Below are positions 6,728 to 15,639 of a stretch of 64,000 nucleotides of DNA, in pieces. Position numbers and translations under genes: made by a program. A model generated the notes under the pieces. The model was given only the letters and a program-made list of their open reading frames with translations, ran no database searches and was not told where the DNA came from. How positions within the stretch are numbered: the first letter of the stretch is position 1; every line of letters begins with the position of its first letter. This DNA comes from Arcicella lustrica (GTDB taxonomy: Bacteria > Bacteroidota > Bacteroidia > Cytophagales > Spirosomataceae): positions 372,001 through 436,000 of the forward strand of contig NZ_JAYGIM010000001.1 of assembly GCF_034930985.1 (NCBI RefSeq). Reading direction: 5' to 3'.

Positions 6728-8308
6728 ATGTCAGAACACACAGTAAAAAAAACATCCACTAAAGCACTCGCCGCCATTATTGGGGCATCATCAGTAGGAA
6801 CACTCATCGAATGGTACGATTTTTATATATTCGGAAGTTTAGCAACAATTATTTCAACACAATTTTTCCCGAAAGATAATCCCACAGCAGCTTTTCTTTC
6901 AACTTTAGCCACTTTTGCTGCAGGTTTTGTAGTTCGTCCTTTTGGCGCATTATTCTTTGGTCGCTTGGGCGATTTGATTGGTCGAAAATATACTTTTATG
7001 GTTACTTTGGTGTTGATGGGCGGAGCAACTTTTGCCATTGGATTAGTACCAAAATATGAAACAATTGGTTTTTTTGCGCCATTAATTGTATTGATTCTTA
7101 GGTTATTACAAGGTTTGGCGCTTGGTGGAGAATACGGTGGTGCAGCCACTTATGTAGCCGAACACTCGCCAGCAAATGCAAGAGGTTTTTGGACTTCGTG
7201 GATTCAAATTACCGCTACAGCAGGTTTGTTTATTTCTTTAGGCGTAATCTTGTTAACCAAAAATTCGATGTCGAAAGAATCATGGGAAGATTGGGGCTGG
7301 AGAATCCCATTCATGGTTTCCATCATCATGGTTTATGTTTCAGTCTTGATTCGTAAAAACATGTCGGAATCGCCTCTTTTTGCCAAAGCTAAAGCTGAAG
7401 GAAAAACATCAACCAATCCATTGAAAGAATCATTTGGGAATAAATTAAATTTCAAATTTGTCTTGTTAGCACTTTTTGGAGCAACTATGGGGCAAGGCGT
7501 AGTTTGGTACACAGGTCAGTTTTACGCACAAACATTTTTGTTAAAAATCATGAATGTGGATTTCGACCAAGCCAATACTTTGTTAATCATTGCTTTGATT
7601 ATGGGGACGCCTTTGTTTGTATTTTTTGGTTGGTTATCCGATAAAATAGGTCGCAAGCCAATCATGTTAGCAGGTTTATTATTGGCTATTTTCGCTTATC
7701 GCCCGATTTACGAAAAAATGTATCAAACCGCTAATTTGAAAAATAAAGAAGAAATTACGGCTCAAACAAAAGTAGCAATAAAAGCAACTTTGCTTGCTAA
7801 TTCAAGTACAGATTCATTAATAACCACAACAACCAATAAATTTTATACCGACGGAACTACTTATAAAGAAGTAAAAAAACAAACAATTTTAGCAGGCAAA
7901 GTTGAATCAGAACAACCAAAAGCAGAAGTATCCAAAACTGTTAAAATCAATGACAGCGATTTATGGACACTCGTTTGGTTGGTTTTTGTACAATTGGTTT
8001 TTGTAACGATGGCTTACGGGCCAATTGCCGCTTTCTTGGTAGAAATGTTTCCTGTAAAAATTCGCTATACTTCAATGTCGTTGCCATATCATATTGGGAA
8101 CGGAGTATTCGGTGGCTTGATGCCAGCCATTGCTACTTACTTAGTAACCAAAGCAAAAGATGCGAATGACATTGCTGAAAAAGCAGGTGAAGCCATCAAA
8201 AATACGCAACCATATTTAGAAGGTTTGAACTACCCAATTTTAATTGCAGGAGTATGTTTTGTGATTGGTTTATTGTATATCAAAGAAGACAGAAGTATCA
8301 GAGATTAA
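6728..8308 (+). CDS. MFS transporter of the metabolite:H+ symporter (MHS) type with a large inserted loop
   Basis: Inner-membrane secondary transporter of 526 residues, about 12 membrane helices. The N-terminal half has the MHS signatures GTLIEWYDFYIFGSLA (about 23-38), RPFGALFFGRLGDLIGRKYT and RLLQGLALGGEYGGAATYVAEH; the C-terminal half has SMSLPYHIGNGVFGG. Close families carry proline/betaine, shikimate or carboxylates. About 85 polar residues (roughly 330-412) are inserted between helices 8 and 9, which makes it longer than the usual 430-450 residues. Position ahead of the acetate-type sensor kinase and acs suggests an organic-acid substrate, but this is inference. A small membrane protein follows after 47 bp. 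Confidence 0.88.
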   Translation: MSEHTVKKTSTKALAAIIGASSVGTLIEWYDFYIFGSLATIISTQFFPKDNPTAAFLSTLATFAAGFVVRPFGALFFGRLGDLIGRKYTFMVTLVLMGGATFAIGLVPKYETIGFFAPLIVLILRLLQGLALGGEYGGAATYVAEHSPANARGFWTSWIQITATAGLFISLGVILLTKNSMSKESWEDWGWRIPFMVSIIMVYVSVLIRKNMSESPLFAKAKAEGKTSTNPLKESFGNKLNFKFVLLALFGATMGQGVVWYTGQFYAQTFLLKIMNVDFDQANTLLIIALIMGTPLFVFFGWLSDKIGRKPIMLAGLLLAIFAYRPIYEKMYQTANLKNKEEITAQTKVAIKATLLANSSTDSLITTTTNKFYTDGTTYKEVKKQTILAGKVESEQPKAEVSKTVKINDSDLWTLVWLVFVQLVFVTMAYGPIAAFLVEMFPVKIRYTSMSLPYHIGNGVFGGLMPAIATYLVTKAKDANDIAEKAGEAIKNTQPYLEGLNYPILIAGVCFVIGLLYIKEDRSIRD

Positions 8309-8355
8309 GCATTTTAGGACTGAAATTAATTTTAAACATATTTTTATAAAAAGAC

Positions 8356-8574
8356 ATGAACGGAATTAAAAGAATATTAGGTATCGTTTGGATACTCTTA
8401 GGTTTAGCAACGGCTTACTTCGGAATTTATGAATTAGGTATTCCGAAATTTGCTTCCGGAAATCAAGAAGATTTGGTGTTTGGTATCATCATTATGATTA
8501 TTCTTACGCCAATTATTACGGGTGGATTATTGATTTTTGGAAAGTACGCACTTTCTGGAGAATACGATAATTAA
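8356..8574 (+). CDS. Small two-helix membrane protein, companion of the MFS transporter
   Basis: 72 residues with hydrophobic helices at about 5-25 and 41-65 and a charged C-terminus (SGEYDN). It begins 47 bases after the MFS stop codon with no terminator between, so cotranscription is likely. Small proteins of this type (I believe annotated as DUF6814) often accompany MHS-type transporters in Bacteroidota; that link is from memory. No enzymatic motif is present, and an accessory or stabilising role for the transporter is inference. Confidence 0.7.
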   Translation: MNGIKRILGIVWILLGLATAYFGIYELGIPKFASGNQEDLVFGIIIMIILTPIITGGLLIFGKYALSGEYDN

Positions 8575-8623
8575 AATATAAAATTTTATTATTTATTCGT
8601 GGTTTATCTCGAATTTTAACCAT

Positions 8624-8662
8624 AAAAAAGGGGTCGAAAAACTAATTTCGCCCCCCTTTTTT
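8624..8662 (+). terminator. Hairpin terminator after the transporter operon
   Basis: Arms AAAAAAGGGGTCGAAA and TTTCGCCCCCCTTTTTT pair with one mismatch, with a short loop and a T-run, 50 bases after the small membrane protein gene. Confidence 0.8.
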
Positions 8663-8678
8663 GTGATTGAGAGACATC

Positions 8679-8762
8679 GAATTCCTACTGTTTGAGCGGA
8701 GCGAGTTTAGGAATTCTTGATTTTCTTTTGTTACTTTTCTTTTATCAAGAAAAGAAAAGTAA
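8679..8762. repeat. Two consecutive inverted repeats in an intergenic spacer
   Basis: First inverted repeat: GAATTCCTA (8679-8687) and TAGGAATTC (8708-8716) around GAGCGGAGCGAG-rich DNA. Second: perfect 13-bp arms TTACTTTTCTTTT (8731-8743) and its complement (8750-8762) around a 6-nt loop. They have the look of a dispersed palindromic element. The rest of the 8575-8948 spacer shows no gene. Confidence 0.6.
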
Positions 8763-8948
8763 GGACAAGATGATAATAAATATAAATCCTCTAAAACTCG
8801 CTATTTTATGAGAAAATTCGAAATAAGCCAATTTTTGACTATAAAAAATTAGCAAGTATAGTTCTTTCTTTCTGAGAAGAGTTAAATTTTTACCCTAAAT
8901 TGTGATAAAATTAATACTCAATCCAAAGGTTAAAATCTTTAGTCATTC

Positions 8949-9164
8949 ATGAAAGAAAAGTTAAAAAATCAAAAACTTTTGGTGCTGGGAATCGTATTTA
9001 TGATTCTTTTTAACTTTCCTATTTTATCGATTGTTAACCACGATACAAAGATTAAAGGCATTCCAACACTTTATTTTTATGTTTTTACGATTTGGATATT
9101 ATTCATTGGCATAATTTACTGGAGCCTCCGCAACGAAGAGCAAGAAATTAATAAAGATGAATAG
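8949..9164 (+). CDS. Small two-helix membrane protein overlapping the sensor kinase gene
   Basis: 71 residues, with helices at about 11-30 and 41-60 and an acidic tail (NEEQEINKDE). Its stop codon overlaps the next start: the kinase ATG (9157) lies inside the last eight bases, a sign of translational coupling. It plays the positional role of the small subunit that often precedes SLC5-type symporters in acetate loci, but I see no clear sequence match. Function unknown; a partner of the sensor-transporter is the natural inference. Confidence 0.75.
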   Translation: MKEKLKNQKLLVLGIVFMILFNFPILSIVNHDTKIKGIPTLYFYVFTIWILFIGIIYWSLRNEEQEINKDE

Positions 9165-11865
9165 TGTAGTATTAATATTGACTTCATTACTCTATTTGGT
9201 TTTCCTTTTTGGAGTAGCTTATTGGGCTGAACAACGTTCTGCCAAAGGCAAAAGCATTGTTAATAATCCATACATTTATGCACTATCGTTGGCAGTTTAT
9301 TGTACCGCTTGGACTTTCTACGGCTCAGTGGGCAGAGCAGTAACTAATGGAATCGAGTTCATTTCAGTGTATATAGGTCCATCTTTAATGATGCCTTTGT
9401 GGTGGATTGTACTTCGTAAAATTATCAGAATCTGTAAAGTACAGCGTATTACTTCAATCGCCGATTTTATTTCTTCACGTTATGGTAAAAATGCCACTTT
9501 AGGTGTAATTGTAACGATTATCTGTATTTTGGGCATTTTGCCTTATATTGCTATTCAACTCAAAGCCATTTCCAACAGCTTTTTGATTGTAGCAAAAACT
9601 TCTGGCGAAATCAATACCGAAAACTTTTTTGTAGGAGATTTAGCTTTTTACATTACCATTTTACTGTCAATTTTTACCATCATTTTTGGTACTCGCACCA
9701 TCGACTCTACCGAACGCCACGAAGGAATGGTTACCGCTATCGCCGCCGAATCTATCATAAAATTGGTAGCCTTTTTACTGGTAGGTATTTTTGTTAGCTA
9801 TTTTATTTTTGATGGCATTACAGATATTTTCCAAAAAGCTTCCAATATTCCAGCACTTCATAAAGTTTTTGTGTTTCATTCTGAACAAGATACCGCTGGT
9901 TGGTTTTGGCATTTATTGTTGTCGATGATGGCAATTATGTTTTTACCACGTCAATTTCAGGTTTCTGTCATCGAAAATGTGGATGAAAAACATCTGAACA
10001 AAGCATTATGGCTTTTCCCATTATATTTATTGTTGATAAATATTTTTGTAATTCCGATTGCGATGGGTGGCGTATTATTATTCCCGAACCATACTATCAA
10101 TCCAGATGAATATGTATTGGCGATTCCTCTAAAATTCAATCAACCTTTTATTACGTTATTTACTTATATCGGTGGTTTTTCAGCAGGTACAAGTATGATT
10201 ATTGTGGAAACAATTGCACTTAGTGTGATGATTTCCAATAACTTAGTAATGCCTGTAATCCTAAAAAGTGCTTACTTACAAGAGAAATTAGCTGGAAATT
10301 TGAGCTTATTAGTAAAGACAATTCGACGTGCTTCCATCGTCTTGATTCTTTTAATGGCGTATTTATATTACAAAACCATTGCCGAGCATTACTCTTTGGT
10401 TTCAAATGGAATGGTTTCGTTTGCAGCAGTTTCTCAGTTTGCACCAGCCATTATTGGAGGAATTTTTTGGAAAAATGGTACACAAAAAGGAGCATTAATG
10501 GGTCTGTTGGTAGGCGTATTGATTTGGTTTTATACATTGGTATTGCCTTCAATGGTCGGAGCTGGTTTCTTCCCGCAGTCTGTAATTGATCAAGGGTTTA
10601 TGGGTTTTTCTGCCTTAAAACCTTTAGCATTATTTGGATTAGAAGGCATGGATAGCATTTCTCATGGCTTGTTTTGGAGTTTACTCTTGAATATCTTTTG
10701 CTACGTTTGTTTTTCACTTAACAGTCATCAAAGTTCGATAGAGCATAATCAAGCGGTAATTTTTGTCGATATTTTCGAGTATTCTGAACAAGTAGAAAGT
10801 CCAACAATTTGGCGAGGAACAGCCTATTTTTCTGATATTCAATTGCTCCTAAGTAATTTTCTTGGAGAAAAAAGAGCAGAGAAAATATTAAAACTCTATG
10901 CACAAAAGCATAAAATTCGATTGCCTTCCCAGATAGCTGAACCGCAAATGGTTAGTTATGTTGAAAAATTATTAGCTGGAATTGTTGGAACGGCTTCTGC
11001 CAGAATCATGATTTCTTCGGTTTCAAAAGAAGAAAAAATTTCTACGGAAGAAGTAATCAGTATTTTAAAATCTTCACAAAGCTTATTGTCGGCGAATAAA
11101 GAACTCAAACGTAAATCGGTCGCTTTAGAAAAAGCAACAACAGAATTAAAAGAAGCGAATGAAATACTTCAAAAAACAGACAAACTAAAAGACGATTTCC
11201 TTTCAACGGTAGCTCATGAAATCAGAACGCCACTTACTTCGATTAGAGCTTTATCTGAAATCGTTTTTGATAATCCAGAAATGGATTTAAGTGAAAGAGA
11301 ACACTTTTTAGGAACAGTCGTAAAAGAATCTGACCGACTTAGCCGATTAATCAACCAAGTACTTGATTTAGAAAAATACGAATCTGGAAAACAAAAGTTG
11401 ATTTTGGAGGATGTTGATATTCAGGAAGTTGTAAAAGATTCTATCGACGCACTTTATCAGCAAGCGAAAGAAAAAGAGATAAAAGTAATCTTTATGCCCG
11501 ATCGTTTTACGCCAAGATTTGAAGCCGATAGAGATAAATTAATACAAGTAGTGGTGAATCTTTTATCGAATGCCATTAAATATTGTGAGCCACAAAAAGG
11601 AGAAATTATTTTAGCCACACATTATGCAGAAGGCTGTGTTTATACCAGTGTTCATGATAATGGTGCTGGCATTGATAAAAATTTTCAACGATTAATTTTT
11701 GATAAATTTTTCCAAGCAGAAGACCAAACTATCAAAAAACCAAAAGGAAGTGGTTTGGGTTTAGCCATTTCAAAAAAGATTATAGCATTACACAACGGAC
11801 AAATCTGGGTAGAAAGCCAAGTAGGAAAAGGATCAAAATTCACCTTTTCGATACCCATCGTTTAG
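9157..11865 (+). CDS. Sodium/solute symporter (SLC5)-STAC-histidine kinase fusion, CrbS-like
   Basis: 902-residue inner-membrane sensor. Residues 1 to about 530 form a sodium/solute symporter-type domain with about 13 helices (SLAVYCTAWTFYGSVG near 45-60). About 545-640 resembles the STAC domain, followed by a coiled coil and a full kinase core: H-box VAHEIRTPLTSIRAL with phospho-acceptor His687, N-box NLLSNAIKYC near 800, DNGAGID near 834 and GSGLGLAIS near 866. This architecture is that of CrbS (also CbrA and MxtR), which with its response regulator activates acs in Vibrio and Pseudomonas. Here it precedes a receiver-only regulator and acs, so an acetate or central-carbon switch is likely. 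No PAS domain was identified. Confidence 0.9.
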   Translation: MNSVVLILTSLLYLVFLFGVAYWAEQRSAKGKSIVNNPYIYALSLAVYCTAWTFYGSVGRAVTNGIEFISVYIGPSLMMPLWWIVLRKIIRICKVQRITSIADFISSRYGKNATLGVIVTIICILGILPYIAIQLKAISNSFLIVAKTSGEINTENFFVGDLAFYITILLSIFTIIFGTRTIDSTERHEGMVTAIAAESIIKLVAFLLVGIFVSYFIFDGITDIFQKASNIPALHKVFVFHSEQDTAGWFWHLLLSMMAIMFLPRQFQVSVIENVDEKHLNKALWLFPLYLLLINIFVIPIAMGGVLLFPNHTINPDEYVLAIPLKFNQPFITLFTYIGGFSAGTSMIIVETIALSVMISNNLVMPVILKSAYLQEKLAGNLSLLVKTIRRASIVLILLMAYLYYKTIAEHYSLVSNGMVSFAAVSQFAPAIIGGIFWKNGTQKGALMGLLVGVLIWFYTLVLPSMVGAGFFPQSVIDQGFMGFSALKPLALFGLEGMDSISHGLFWSLLLNIFCYVCFSLNSHQSSIEHNQAVIFVDIFEYSEQVESPTIWRGTAYFSDIQLLLSNFLGEKRAEKILKLYAQKHKIRLPSQIAEPQMVSYVEKLLAGIVGTASARIMISSVSKEEKISTEEVISILKSSQSLLSANKELKRKSVALEKATTELKEANEILQKTDKLKDDFLSTVAHEIRTPLTSIRALSEIVFDNPEMDLSEREHFLGTVVKESDRLSRLINQVLDLEKYESGKQKLILEDVDIQEVVKDSIDALYQQAKEKEIKVIFMPDRFTPRFEADRDKLIQVVVNLLSNAIKYCEPQKGEIILATHYAEGCVYTSVHDNGAGIDKNFQRLIFDKFFQAEDQTIKKPKGSGLGLAISKKIIALHNGQIWVESQVGKGSKFTFSIPIV

Positions 11866-11906
11866 ATTACCATAAAGAAAATCAACATTTACTTATTTTA
11901 TACGAT

Positions 11907-12293
11907 ATGAAAAAGACAATAAAAGTATTAATCGTTGATGACGAACCTAGCATTTTGATGTCTCTTGAGTTTTTAATGAAGAAAGAAGGCTACAGTGTTT
12001 TCATCGCACGTGATGGCTCTGAAGCCTTAGAAATTATTGAAAAAGAAGTGCCTTCCATCATTCTATTAGATATTATGATGCCCCATGTAGATGGCTATGA
12101 AGTATGCCGACTTATCAAAGAAAGTATTCGTTTTCAACATATTAAAATCGTTTTTCTAAGTGCTAAAAATAAAGAAGCTGATATTGAAAAAGGATATTTA
12201 ATTGGGGCGGATTTATATGTTTCTAAACCTTTTTCTACTCGTACTTTGGTGGCAAAAATCAATACATTAGCATTGGGGATTGTTTCAAATTAA
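11907..12293 (+). CDS. Single-domain response regulator (CheY-like), probable partner of the SLC5 kinase
   Basis: 128 residues forming one receiver domain: acidic pair DDE (11-13), phospho-acceptor Asp55 in LLDIMMP, conserved Ser in FLSAKN and Lys in VSKPFS. It lies 41 bases after the kinase gene, so the two are a likely operon. The CrbR partner of CrbS normally carries a LuxR-type DNA-binding domain; none is encoded here, so any effect on acs transcription must pass through another protein or a phosphorelay. That last step is inference. Confidence 0.9.
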   Translation: MKKTIKVLIVDDEPSILMSLEFLMKKEGYSVFIARDGSEALEIIEKEVPSIILLDIMMPHVDGYEVCRLIKESIRFQHIKIVFLSAKNKEADIEKGYLIGADLYVSKPFSTRTLVAKINTLALGIVSN

Positions 12294-12553
12294 GAAAGGG
12301 AGAATGTTGATGTATGGATTTTTACTTATAGATAGCATAAAAAACTAATTTCAGTCAAATTGGGCTTATATTATGATAAAAGTTCAAAATATCAATTGAA
12401 AAGCTATACTTTGTTTAGTAAAGATAGCTATATTTTTTTAGCGTAAAACCTGTAAAACAGTATTCAAATAAAAAAAATGTCTTGTACTTTTACAGTAGAA
12501 AATATTAAAATCTGAAGCAATTCAATACCAACTCAATTTCTAATATCCGATTA

Positions 12554-14455
12554 ATGATGAATTTACAAATTAGCTCCTTTGATGATTACGAATCAGCATA
12601 TAACCATTCAGTTTCAGACCCTGAAAGTTTCTGGGCTGAAATAGCACAAAATTTTCAATGGCGTAAACCTTGGAAAAAAACATTAGAATGGGATTTTACG
12701 ACAGGAACAACCAAATGGTTTGCTGGCGGTAAAATGAATATTACTGAAAATGCTTTAGACCGCCATTTAGCTACTCGTGGCGACCAGCCCGCTATCATTT
12801 GGGAATCTAATGACCCACAAGAAGAGTCAATAACGCTTACTTACAAAATGCTTCATCAAAGAGTTTGTCAGTTTGCAAATGTGTTGAAAAAGCATGGAGC
12901 TAAAAAAGGGGATAGAATTTGTATTTATATGCCAATGATTCCAGAATTGGCAATTGCTGTATTGGCTTGTGCTAGAATTGGAGCTATCCATTCAGTGGTT
13001 TTTGGAGGTTTTTCTTCACAATCAATTGCTGACCGTATTAATGATGCGCAATGTAATATCGTGATTACTTCTGATGGTTCTTTCCGTGGAAATAAAGAAA
13101 TTGGCTTGAAATCTACGGTGGATGATGCTTTGATTCAATGCCCATCAGTGCAAAAAGTAATCGTTTCTACTCGTACTCGCACACCAGTTTCAATGCTGAA
13201 AGGGCGTGACGTTTGGTGGGAAAATGAAGTAAAAACAGTTTCATCTGATTGTCCAGCAGAAGAAATGGATGCAGAAGATATGCTTTTCATTCTTTATACT
13301 TCTGGTTCAACAGGTAAACCAAAAGGCGTTGTACATACTTGTGGAGGCTACATGGTTTATACCACTTATACTTTTGCGAATGTTTTCCAATATCAACCCG
13401 GACAAGTACATTTTTGTACGGCAGATATTGGTTGGATTACTGGTCACTCATATATCGTTTATGGACCATTATGTTATGGCGCTACTTCATTGATGTTTGA
13501 AGGCGTACCAACGTATCCAGATGCTGGACGTTTCTGGGATGTGATTGATAAACATAAAGTAGATATTTTATATACCGCACCAACAGCGATTCGCTCGTTA
13601 ATGGGTTTTGGACTTGACTATGTAAATGATAAAGATTTAAGTTCATTGAAAGTATTAGGTTCGGTAGGAGAGCCAATTAACGAAGAAGCTTGGCATTGGT
13701 ATAACGATCATATTGGTAAAGGAAAATCTCCGATTGTAGATACTTGGTGGCAAACAGAAACGGGAGGGATTTTGATTTCTCCAATTGCTGGCATTACCAA
13801 AACAAAGCCTTCGTATGCTACTTTACCTTTGCCGGGCGTTCAACCAATTTTGGTAGATGAAAAAGGAGAGGAGATTGTCGGAAATGGCGTTTCTGGAAAT
13901 TTATGTATTAAATTCCCTTGGCCGGGTATTATTCGTACTACTTATGGCGACCACGAACGTTGTATCCAAACATACTTCTCTACTTATAAAAACCTTTATT
14001 TTACAGGAGACGGTTGTATGCGTGATGAAGATGGTTATTACAGAATCACAGGTCGTGTTGATGATGTAATCAATGTTTCTGGTCATAGAATTGGAACAGC
14101 AGAAGTTGAAAATGCCATCAATATGCACTTGGGCGTGGTAGAATCTGCGGTGGTAGGTTATCCGCATGACATCAAAGGACAAGGCATTTATGCTTATGTA
14201 ATTTGTGAAAAATCGACAGGACATGATTCTGATTTAACTCGTAGAGATATTTTAGCAACTGTTACTCGTGTAATTGGACCAATTGCTAAACCTGATAAAA
14301 TTCAATTTGTGAGTGGTTTGCCTAAAACTCGTTCAGGTAAAATCATGAGAAGAATTTTAAGAAAAGTAGCGGAAGGAGATACTTCAAATTTAGGCGATAC
14401 TTCTACTTTGCTAGACCCAAGCGTAGTGGATGAAATCAGAGAAGGAGCTTTGTAA
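12554..14455 (+). CDS. acs: Acetyl-CoA synthetase (AMP-forming)
   Basis: Activates acetate with ATP and CoA to acetyl-CoA, AMP and pyrophosphate in the cytosol. 633 residues, slightly short of the usual 640-660. Core motifs: A3 YTSGSTGKPKGVVHT near 249-263, A5 DTWWQTETGG near 396-405, A8 ITGRVDDVINVSGHRIGTAE near 500-515, and the C-terminal PKTRSGKIMRR with the acetylatable Lys596. It lies 260 bp after the response regulator, with an AT-rich spacer long enough for its own promoter. ATGATG at the start leaves a one-residue ambiguity. The neighbouring CrbS-like kinase fits acetate-responsive control. Confidence 0.96.
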   Translation: MMNLQISSFDDYESAYNHSVSDPESFWAEIAQNFQWRKPWKKTLEWDFTTGTTKWFAGGKMNITENALDRHLATRGDQPAIIWESNDPQEESITLTYKMLHQRVCQFANVLKKHGAKKGDRICIYMPMIPELAIAVLACARIGAIHSVVFGGFSSQSIADRINDAQCNIVITSDGSFRGNKEIGLKSTVDDALIQCPSVQKVIVSTRTRTPVSMLKGRDVWWENEVKTVSSDCPAEEMDAEDMLFILYTSGSTGKPKGVVHTCGGYMVYTTYTFANVFQYQPGQVHFCTADIGWITGHSYIVYGPLCYGATSLMFEGVPTYPDAGRFWDVIDKHKVDILYTAPTAIRSLMGFGLDYVNDKDLSSLKVLGSVGEPINEEAWHWYNDHIGKGKSPIVDTWWQTETGGILISPIAGITKTKPSYATLPLPGVQPILVDEKGEEIVGNGVSGNLCIKFPWPGIIRTTYGDHERCIQTYFSTYKNLYFTGDGCMRDEDGYYRITGRVDDVINVSGHRIGTAEVENAINMHLGVVESAVVGYPHDIKGQGIYAYVICEKSTGHDSDLTRRDILATVTRVIGPIAKPDKIQFVSGLPKTRSGKIMRRILRKVAEGDTSNLGDTSTLLDPSVVDEIREGAL

Positions 14456-14477
14456 TAGATTACTGGTATGTTGAATG

Positions 14478-14506
14478 AAGAGGTTTCGTTAAAAGCGAGA
14501 CCTCTT
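14478..14506 (+). terminator. Terminator of acs
   Basis: Arms AAGAGGTTTCG (14478-14488) and CGAGACCTCTT (14496-14506), one G-T pair, 7-nt loop and six Ts, 23 bases after the acs stop codon. Confidence 0.85.
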
Positions 14507-14571
14507 TTTTATGCAATGAGATTCAAAAATCTTTTATGTTAATTTTTGTTAAGAGCAGTTAGATTTAATAT

Positions 14572-14589
14572 TGTCTAAACTTTTAGACA
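14572..14589. promoter_or_regulatory. 18-bp interrupted palindrome in a 500-bp gene-free stretch
   Basis: TGTCTAAA and TTTAGACA around a CT centre, operator-like in size. It lies in the 14507-15017 spacer, which otherwise shows no credible gene or RNA fold. It could serve the downstream RlpA-like gene 430 bases away, or nothing. Confidence 0.35.
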
Positions 14590-15017
14590 TAATCGCTTCA
14601 TCAACAAGCCTATTATTTTGTTAATGATGGAATGAAAATTTGAAATGTACTGATAATCAGCTAATTTGTGTAAGATTTGGACTAAGTATTTTTGGGGGAA
14701 TTATTAATAAATGATGATTTTAATCGTCTTTTTAAAACTTAGCGAGCGTTTTAGTTAGTTAATGTAAGGGATAGACCCTCCTTTTTTTGGATAAAAATGT
14801 GTAAATTGCACCCTTGATTTATCAAAAGCTATTTGAAAAAGTAGAAATTGATGAATTTTTCTTACAATTTTTTAAGGTTTAAGTTAACGTTAGCGTACCT
14901 GAATATTAAATGATTGTTTCACGAAACCCTTATTGTAAAACGATTTGATATAATCATTTTCAATATCAATTGTACTACATAGTTAGGCTTTTGCGGTAGG
15001 TTTCTAAATATGTTATT

Positions 15018-15581
15018 ATGATTTTAAAAACAGTTTTCCTACTTTTTACTGCCACGGTTACTGCATTTACGACTCCTTCCAAACCGAAAAAAACGATTAG
15101 TGGAAAGATTTCATATTATGCAAGTAAGTTTGAAGGACGAAAAACTTCTAGCGGTCAACGTTACAAAGCTAACCGCAGAACAGCTGCCCACAAATCGCTT
15201 CCATTCGGTACTTTATTAGAAGTAACCAATAAGGAAAATGGGAATGTGACCATCGTAAAAGTAAACGATAGAGGTCCACACAGTAGAGGAAGAATTTTAG
15301 ATGTATCTTATGCAGCGGCGAAAGATTTAGGATTAATTGGCAAAGGAACAGCTTCTGTAGCGATTAAAGTACTCTCATTTGGTGATGGCGTCCTTAGCCT
15401 GAATGAGGAAGAAGAAGAAGAAGTACCATTAATTGCCAAAGACACCACACAACAAGTATCAATGGTTGATATACTTCTTAGTAAAAAACCAATGTATATG
15501 ATGGTTGTAAAAGATTCAAATGGAAGAATCAGGTTAGATTCAACAACAGTCAGACCTTTAAATCTTGGCATTAAGGAATAA
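15018..15581 (+). CDS. RlpA-like double-psi beta-barrel protein
   Basis: 187 residues with an N-terminal export signal (MILKTVFLLFTATVTAF) and a double-psi beta-barrel of the RlpA type at about 28-117: ISYYASKFEGRKTSSGQRY, LPFGTLLEVTN, VKVNDRGPHSRGRILDVS and AAAKDLGLIG. RlpA members are septal lytic transglycosylases or peptidoglycan-binding proteins in the periplasm. The SPOR domain of E. coli RlpA is absent; instead an acidic linker (EEEEEE near 133-138) leads to a short unassigned tail. It stands alone on the plus strand, convergent with the following barrel-protein gene. Confidence 0.85.
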   Translation: MILKTVFLLFTATVTAFTTPSKPKKTISGKISYYASKFEGRKTSSGQRYKANRRTAAHKSLPFGTLLEVTNKENGNVTIVKVNDRGPHSRGRILDVSYAAAKDLGLIGKGTASVAIKVLSFGDGVLSLNEEEEEEVPLIAKDTTQQVSMVDILLSKKPMYMMVVKDSNGRIRLDSTTVRPLNLGIKE

Positions 15582-15582
15582 C

Positions 15583-15615
15583 AAAAAAGGCTTCGCAATT
15601 TGCGAAGCCTTTTTT
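15583..15615. terminator. Bidirectional terminator between convergent genes
   Basis: Perfect 15-bp arms AAAAAAGGCTTCGCA (15583-15597) and its complement (15601-15615) around a 3-nt loop. A/T runs on both sides let it serve the RlpA-like gene and the minus-strand barrel gene. Confidence 0.9.
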
Positions 15616-15639
15616 GTTGGTAAGATTTTCGATAAAGTT

